Below the pieces are notes generated by a model, which did not search any database, was not told the DNA's origin, and saw only the letters and a program-made list of their open reading frames with translations. Positions 60,305 to 64,000 of a stretch of 64,000 nt of DNA are shown piece by piece (within the stretch, counting starts at the first letter, position 1; every line of letters starts with the position of its first letter). A program made the position numbers and the translations under genes. The DNA is from Sulfurovum sp. (lineage in GTDB: Bacteria > Campylobacterota > Campylobacteria > Campylobacterales > Sulfurovaceae): the NCBI GenBank assembly GCA_024637255.1, contig JAGXFO010000002.1, positions 1 through 64,000 on the forward strand. Direction: 5' to 3'.

Positions 60305-61153
60305 TTATGTCAATAGTTTGATAAAAGTCTTATTTTCACTCAATATATCAAATGAATTTTCATTTTTTAATTCTTCTTGCAGGCTCGGTACAATTTCAAT
60401 AGCAAGTTTTATGTCTGAAATTGCTTCATCAATATCTCCCAATTGCGCATTGGCACGTGCTCTCTGCCAATAGGACAAGGCATACTTATCGTCAAGTATG
60501 ATGGCTTGATCACACAGAGACAATGCCCATCTTGTTTCATTTAAATCCAATAGTGTATGTGCTTTATAGGTCAGGGCCTCCACACATGCTGGAGATACTT
60601 TCAAAATTTCATCATAAAGGTTTAATTTCTCCTGTGTACTCTCTTCAACTTCTACTCTTCTCCAAAGTGCATTCACTTTTTCTGTCTGCTCAATGTGCTC
60701 TTGTGTTTGCAAAATAAGCTCAAACCGTTGCTTTGCTTTTGACTCAATATTAACCAACCTTTCTTCAAAATCTTTAGAAAGTTTAACTATTTTAGTTTCC
60801 ACCAATTGCTCACTGTTCTCTTTTAGCTCCTTAAGGGATTTAAGTCCGACAATAAGAAGTATGGAACTTGCAGCTGCGATAATATAAAATATATTGTTGA
60901 TGGTATCCGTTGCGTAAGTGATGGCTCTGTCACTGGCCGAAAGTTCACTTTTGGTAATCTGTTTTGTCACATCTTCTCTTAGCATTTGCTGGTCAGTTCT
61001 AAGCTCTTTTAGCTCATCGAAGACATAGCGTTCTATGAGTGGCTTTTCTAAAAGTGTATTGGTAGAACGCTTTACATCTTCCAAAGCATAAGAGACATTA
61101 CAAAAAATAAGACTTATCAATAACAGTCTGGTTATAAAATGTATTCCAGTCAT
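60305..61153 (-). CDS. TPR-containing membrane protein, unknown
   Basis: A 282-residue protein. N-terminal signal/anchor (about residues 5-24), a second transmembrane helix near 85-105 (IFYIIAAASSILLIVGL), then a coiled-coil-rich region and two TPR-like repeats (CVEALTYKAHTLLDLNETRWALSL, SYWQRARANAQLGDIDEAI). It sits directly after proA (one base between) in the proline gene block. Its role is unknown. Confidence 0.65.
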   Translation of the reverse strand: MTGIHFITRLLLISLIFCNVSYALEDVKRSTNTLLEKPLIERYVFDELKELRTDQQMLREDVTKQITKSELSASDRAITYATDTINNIFYIIAAASSILLIVGLKSLKELKENSEQLVETKIVKLSKDFEERLVNIESKAKQRFELILQTQEHIEQTEKVNALWRRVEVEESTQEKLNLYDEILKVSPACVEALTYKAHTLLDLNETRWALSLCDQAIILDDKYALSYWQRARANAQLGDIDEAISDIKLAIEIVPSLQEELKNENSFDILSENKTFIKLLT

Positions 61154-62389
61154 TTAAGCTCTAACTTGACCGCTGCCATATATTTTAAACTTGTAAGTTG
61201 TAAGCCCTTCGATCCCCATGGGACCACGTGCATGAAGTTTATTGGTACTGATCCCCACTTCTGCACCAAAGCCAAATGAGCCGCCATCGGTAAATCTTGT
61301 ACTTGCATTTACATACACCGCTGCTGCATCAATGGCATTCAAAAAGTTTTCAGCCGTGGTGATATTTTCCGTTATAATGGCTTCAGAGTGTCCAGAGCTA
61401 AATCTTACGATATGCTCAATAGCTCCCTCTACCCCATCAACTACTTTTATATTTAAGATATTTGCCAAATACTCCGTATCGAAATCCTCATCAGTAGCAT
61501 TTTCTACCTCAATAATTTGTTGTGTATCGAGACAGCCTTTTAGCCTGGTATGTGCCTCATCAAATGCACTTTTGAGTTTTGGAAGCACATTCTTTGCAAT
61601 AGCTCTATCGACAAGCAATGTCTCCATGGCATTACAAACACCGGGACGTTGTACTTTTGCGTTTAGTGCAATAGCAATAGCGTTGTCAATTTTTGCCTCT
61701 TTATCTATGTATGTATGGCACTGACCTTTATCATGCTTAACCACACTTACAGTGGCATTCTCACTGACATGCTTAATAAGCCCTGCTCCGCCCCTTGGAA
61801 TGATCAGATCAACATACTTATCCATTTTTATCAGCTTATCTACGCCCGCTCTTGAAGAGTCTGGGATAAGTGACACTAAAGCTTTTGGCAAAGCATTTTT
61901 TTCCAGCACATCTTGTAGTATCTTTGCGATGGCATTGTTAGAATGCTCTGCCTCTTTCCCCCCTTTTAAGATACAGACATTAGAACTTTTAAAACACAAA
62001 GCTGCCGTATCGGATGTAACATTTGGACGAGACTCATAGATAATACCGATTACACCTATGGGGACAGACACTTTTTCTATCTTCAGTCCATCTTCCGTTA
62101 CCCACCCCTCAAGTACTTTCCCCACAGGCTCTTTGAGTGCAGCAATTTCTTCAATGGCAAGAGCCATAGCATCTATTCTGCTTTCATCCAAAAAGAGTCT
62201 GTCCATAAGTGCTGAAGAGAGGTTATTTTTTTCTCCGTCTTCCATATCTTTCTTGTTTTGATTCACTAAGCTCTCACTGTTAGCCCTTAGGGCCCCTGCC
62301 ATTTCTCTTAAAATTCTATTTTTTTCACGACCACTTAAAGCAGATAAGATTCTACTTGATTCTTTAGCCTCTTTTAAAAAATTTTCCAT
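61154..62389 (-). CDS. proA: Glutamate-5-semialdehyde dehydrogenase (gamma-glutamyl phosphate reductase)
   Basis: A 411-residue ALDH-superfamily enzyme, step two of proline synthesis. The catalytic Cys is in QRPGVCNAMETLLV, with PIGVIGIIYESRPNVT and the closing GPMGIEGLTTYKFKIYG. Normal length. Encoded just after ppnP. Confidence 0.95.
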   Translation of the reverse strand: MENFLKEAKESSRILSALSGREKNRILREMAGALRANSESLVNQNKKDMEDGEKNNLSSALMDRLFLDESRIDAMALAIEEIAALKEPVGKVLEGWVTEDGLKIEKVSVPIGVIGIIYESRPNVTSDTAALCFKSSNVCILKGGKEAEHSNNAIAKILQDVLEKNALPKALVSLIPDSSRAGVDKLIKMDKYVDLIIPRGGAGLIKHVSENATVSVVKHDKGQCHTYIDKEAKIDNAIAIALNAKVQRPGVCNAMETLLVDRAIAKNVLPKLKSAFDEAHTRLKGCLDTQQIIEVENATDEDFDTEYLANILNIKVVDGVEGAIEHIVRFSSGHSEAIITENITTAENFLNAIDAAAVYVNASTRFTDGGSFGFGAEVGISTNKLHARGPMGIEGLTTYKFKIYGSGQVRA

Positions 62390-62404
62390 TGAATAGCTCC
62401 TAAT

Positions 62405-62722
62405 TTACGCTTCTACATAAGTACAGCAATAATCTGTAACAGTTTTTATTTTCAAATCAAAAGATGAATGAGCCGGTACATTAAAAGTTTCTGGAGTATT
62501 TAATGTTTTAAACTCGGTTTCTCCTGGAAGTCTTATCTCCAATTCTCCACTCATCATCTCCATAATCTCAGCTTCATTTGTATCAAATGTGTATTCTCCT
62601 GCTTGCATGACACCCAGTGTTTGTCTTGTTCCATCTGCCAAAACAATGGCTCTGCTTGCTACTTTACCATCGAAGTAGATATTTGCTTCTTTGATCATTG
62701 ATATGTTTTTTAAATTTGTCAT
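62405..62722 (-). CDS. ppnP: Pyrimidine/purine nucleoside phosphorylase PpnP (DUF1255)
   Basis: A 105-residue cupin-fold protein of the PpnP family, which splits nucleosides with phosphate. DGTRQTLGVMQAGEYTFDT and the FNVPAHSSFDLKI end are diagnostic. I start at ATG 62722 because GGAAAGAAA lies just upstream; an earlier frame opening would overlap proC. It sits between proC and proA, unusual for a nucleoside enzyme. Confidence 0.9.
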   Translation of the reverse strand: MTNLKNISMIKEANIYFDGKVASRAIVLADGTRQTLGVMQAGEYTFDTNEAEIMEMMSGELEIRLPGETEFKTLNTPETFNVPAHSSFDLKIKTVTDYCCTYVEA

Positions 62723-62735
62723 TTTCTTTCCTTCC

Positions 62736-63503
62736 TTAGTTTTTTTGTTTAAGTTCTTGCGCTTTTGCATAAGCATCTTTTACCGCTTCCATCATACCGT
62801 GCCGGACATTACATCTTTCAAGAGCAGCATACCCTGCTGCTGTTGTACCGCCTGGACTCATCACGCCATCTTTTATACGTGCAGGAGCCTCATGTACTAT
62901 AAGCGATGCAAAACCATCAAACAATCCTTGAACCAAAATTTGAGAATCTTCTCTTTTTAGTCCGGCATTCACTGCGCCATCAGCTAAACTCTCAGCAATC
63001 AGTGCTAAAAATGCAGGACCACTTCCTGCCACGCCTGTAGCAATATCTAACTCATTTTCTGTTTTGAGCCATAACGTTGTACCTATATTATTAAAGATCT
63101 CTAATGCCGTTGCTTTGAGTTCCTCATCCCCTGTTATGGTTGTCATAGACTTTAAATAACTTGCCGCTAAATTTGGCATAGTTCTTATGTATCTTTCTGA
63201 TTTTATGTTCACTTTTAAACTTTCTATCGAAGTCCCTGCTAAAACAGAAAAAATAGCATTTGCCTTGCCGGTCAACTTAAGAGATAGTTCAGGAAGCGAA
63301 TAGGGTTTTACACATAAAACGATATTTTTACCGCTTGTGTCCTCTGCACCATCCATGACTTTTGTTCTTATTTGTGGCAAGGATTCTTTTAAGTTTTTTA
63401 AAGTTTTTTCATTTCTGCCCCATACCTCTATCTCATAACTTTTGACTAGGCCCCTGATGAGCGCTTTAGCCATATTGCCATTTCCTATAAATGTTAATTT
63501 CAT
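62736..63503 (-). CDS. proC: Pyrroline-5-carboxylate reductase
   Basis: A 255-residue enzyme, the last step of proline synthesis. GNGNMAKALIRGL (residues 5-17) is the NAD(P)-binding loop, and GVMSPGGTTAAGYAALE is the conserved C-terminal signature. It overlaps the proB stop by one base (TAATG), so translation is coupled. Confidence 0.95.
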   Translation of the reverse strand: MKLTFIGNGNMAKALIRGLVKSYEIEVWGRNEKTLKNLKESLPQIRTKVMDGAEDTSGKNIVLCVKPYSLPELSLKLTGKANAIFSVLAGTSIESLKVNIKSERYIRTMPNLAASYLKSMTTITGDEELKATALEIFNNIGTTLWLKTENELDIATGVAGSGPAFLALIAESLADGAVNAGLKREDSQILVQGLFDGFASLIVHEAPARIKDGVMSPGGTTAAGYAALERCNVRHGMMEAVKDAYAKAQELKQKN

Positions 63504-64000
63504 TACTTTGCCTCTTTTTGTTCATTTGTTTTTTTGCTAAACAGGGTACCACTGTTATGAATGTCATTCATAAGATACTCTCTTGCAGTTGACAGGTCAT
63601 AACCACTACATAAAAACATTTCTTTATTCTTATCCATAATATACACAGCAGCTTTTAATTTTGTGACAATACCGCCTGATGCAAACTTACTGCTAGGTAT
63701 AAACTTTTGAGTAAGCTCTTCTTCTTTGATTGCATTCACTATTTTTATAATCTTTGCTTTTGGGTTATCGTTTGGGTTGGCATCATAAAACCCCTCTATA
63801 TCGCTTAGTATAATAAGTTTATCAGAATTAGTATAGTACGCTACATGGGCAGACAGTTGATCATTGTCTCCAAAAAGTTGTTCCGGGGTCGTTGATATAT
63901 CATTTTCGTTCACAATAGGCAAAATGCCATTTTCTAAAGTTTTATCTATAATCTGTTGAAATATTTCTGTATGAATTCTAGAATCAAACTCCTCTTCTGT
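63503..64000 (-). CDS. proB: Glutamate 5-kinase, 3' part (runs off window)
   Basis: The frame is open to the window end; 165 codons are seen. The visible part has IPIVNENDIST-type active-site residues (written LPIVNEND), FGDNDQLSAHVA, LSDIEGFYDANP and the KFASGGIVTKLKAA block. There is no C-terminal PUA domain, as usual in this phylum. It phosphorylates glutamate, the first step of proline synthesis. Its N-terminus lies beyond position 64000. Confidence 0.92.
   Translation of the reverse strand, partial: TEEEFDSRIHTEIFQQIIDKTLENGILPIVNENDISTTPEQLFGDNDQLSAHVAYYTNSDKLIILSDIEGFYDANPNDNPKAKIIKIVNAIKEEELTQKFIPSSKFASGGIVTKLKAAVYIMDKNKEMFLCSGYDLSTAREYLMNDIHNSGTLFSKKTNEQKEAK

Noticed and set aside
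63503..63922. A short proB starting within the window
   Set aside because: The frame continues to the window end with family-matching residues, so the gene is only cut by the window.
1..64000. CRISPR arrays, rRNA genes, intact prophage
   Set aside because: No regularly spaced repeats, no rRNA-like sequence and no phage structural genes were seen.

Overview
The window is AT-rich, densely coded bacterial DNA, most likely from a Campylobacterota (Epsilonproteobacteria) chromosome of the Sulfurovum/Sulfurimonas type. That placement rests on gene content and protein style: one of the short gltX paralogues, a mobB-fbp-metG neighbourhood, a PUA-less ProB, a long PutA and small DUF445/DUF502/DUF1456 proteins. 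The genus is an inference. Most genes start with ATG behind AAGGA/AAAGG-type ribosome sites, with some GTG and TTG starts.

Layout. 1-5.4 kb: a glycosyltransferase, YchJ, and a zinc-uptake operon (small secreted protein, outer-membrane barrel, ZnuA, ZnuB) without its ATPase. 5.4-7.2 kb: a 31-residue Lys-rich protein and a DUF2867-type SDR. 7.3-11.0 kb: an accessory island against the 3' end of tRNA-Ser(GCU). It has three copies of an integrase-footprint-like repeat, a NERD protein, a double-wHTH nuclease, and an overlapping pair made of a soluble GT51 glycosyltransferase and a nucleotidyltransferase. 11.3-29.6 kb: core genes (pyrF, cyclophilin, nadE, csp, folD, lepB, rpiB, apt, trpB, pepA, ychF, xth, methyltransferase, DUF445).

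29.6-34.95 kb: a chromosomal integron. It has an intI gene that lost its catalytic core in an in-frame deletion, an attI-like site with a candidate cassette promoter, and at least six cassettes with five recognisable attC sites. Contents are a TSUP permease, a YodC-like protein plus antitoxin plus a toxin with two in-frame TGA codons, a frameshifted HNH nuclease, a 46-residue ORF, a broken phospholipase C-like gene, a putative IS21-type end, and a DUF4160/DUF2442 pair. Several cassettes are decaying, as expected if the integrase can no longer reshuffle them.

35-53.6 kb: housekeeping genes (HAD phosphatase, PDC sensor, psd, exonuclease, gltX, YggT, lytic transglycosylase, mobB, fbp, hemD, GIY-YIG, metG, a Mur-ligase-like protein, a methyltransferase, an orphan TRAP binding protein, a DUF234 protein, aminoacyl-tRNA-protein transferase, selO, truncated haemoglobin). 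53.7-64 kb: all minus strand: mgtE, putP, putA, a TPR membrane protein, proA, ppnP, proC and the 3' part of proB. Proline synthesis genes lie directly upstream of the proline uptake and degradation genes.

The parts most worth a second look are the GT51 + nucleotidyltransferase island, the integron with its dead integrase and decaying cassettes, and several unannotated small genes and structured leaders (trpB, nadE, csp).
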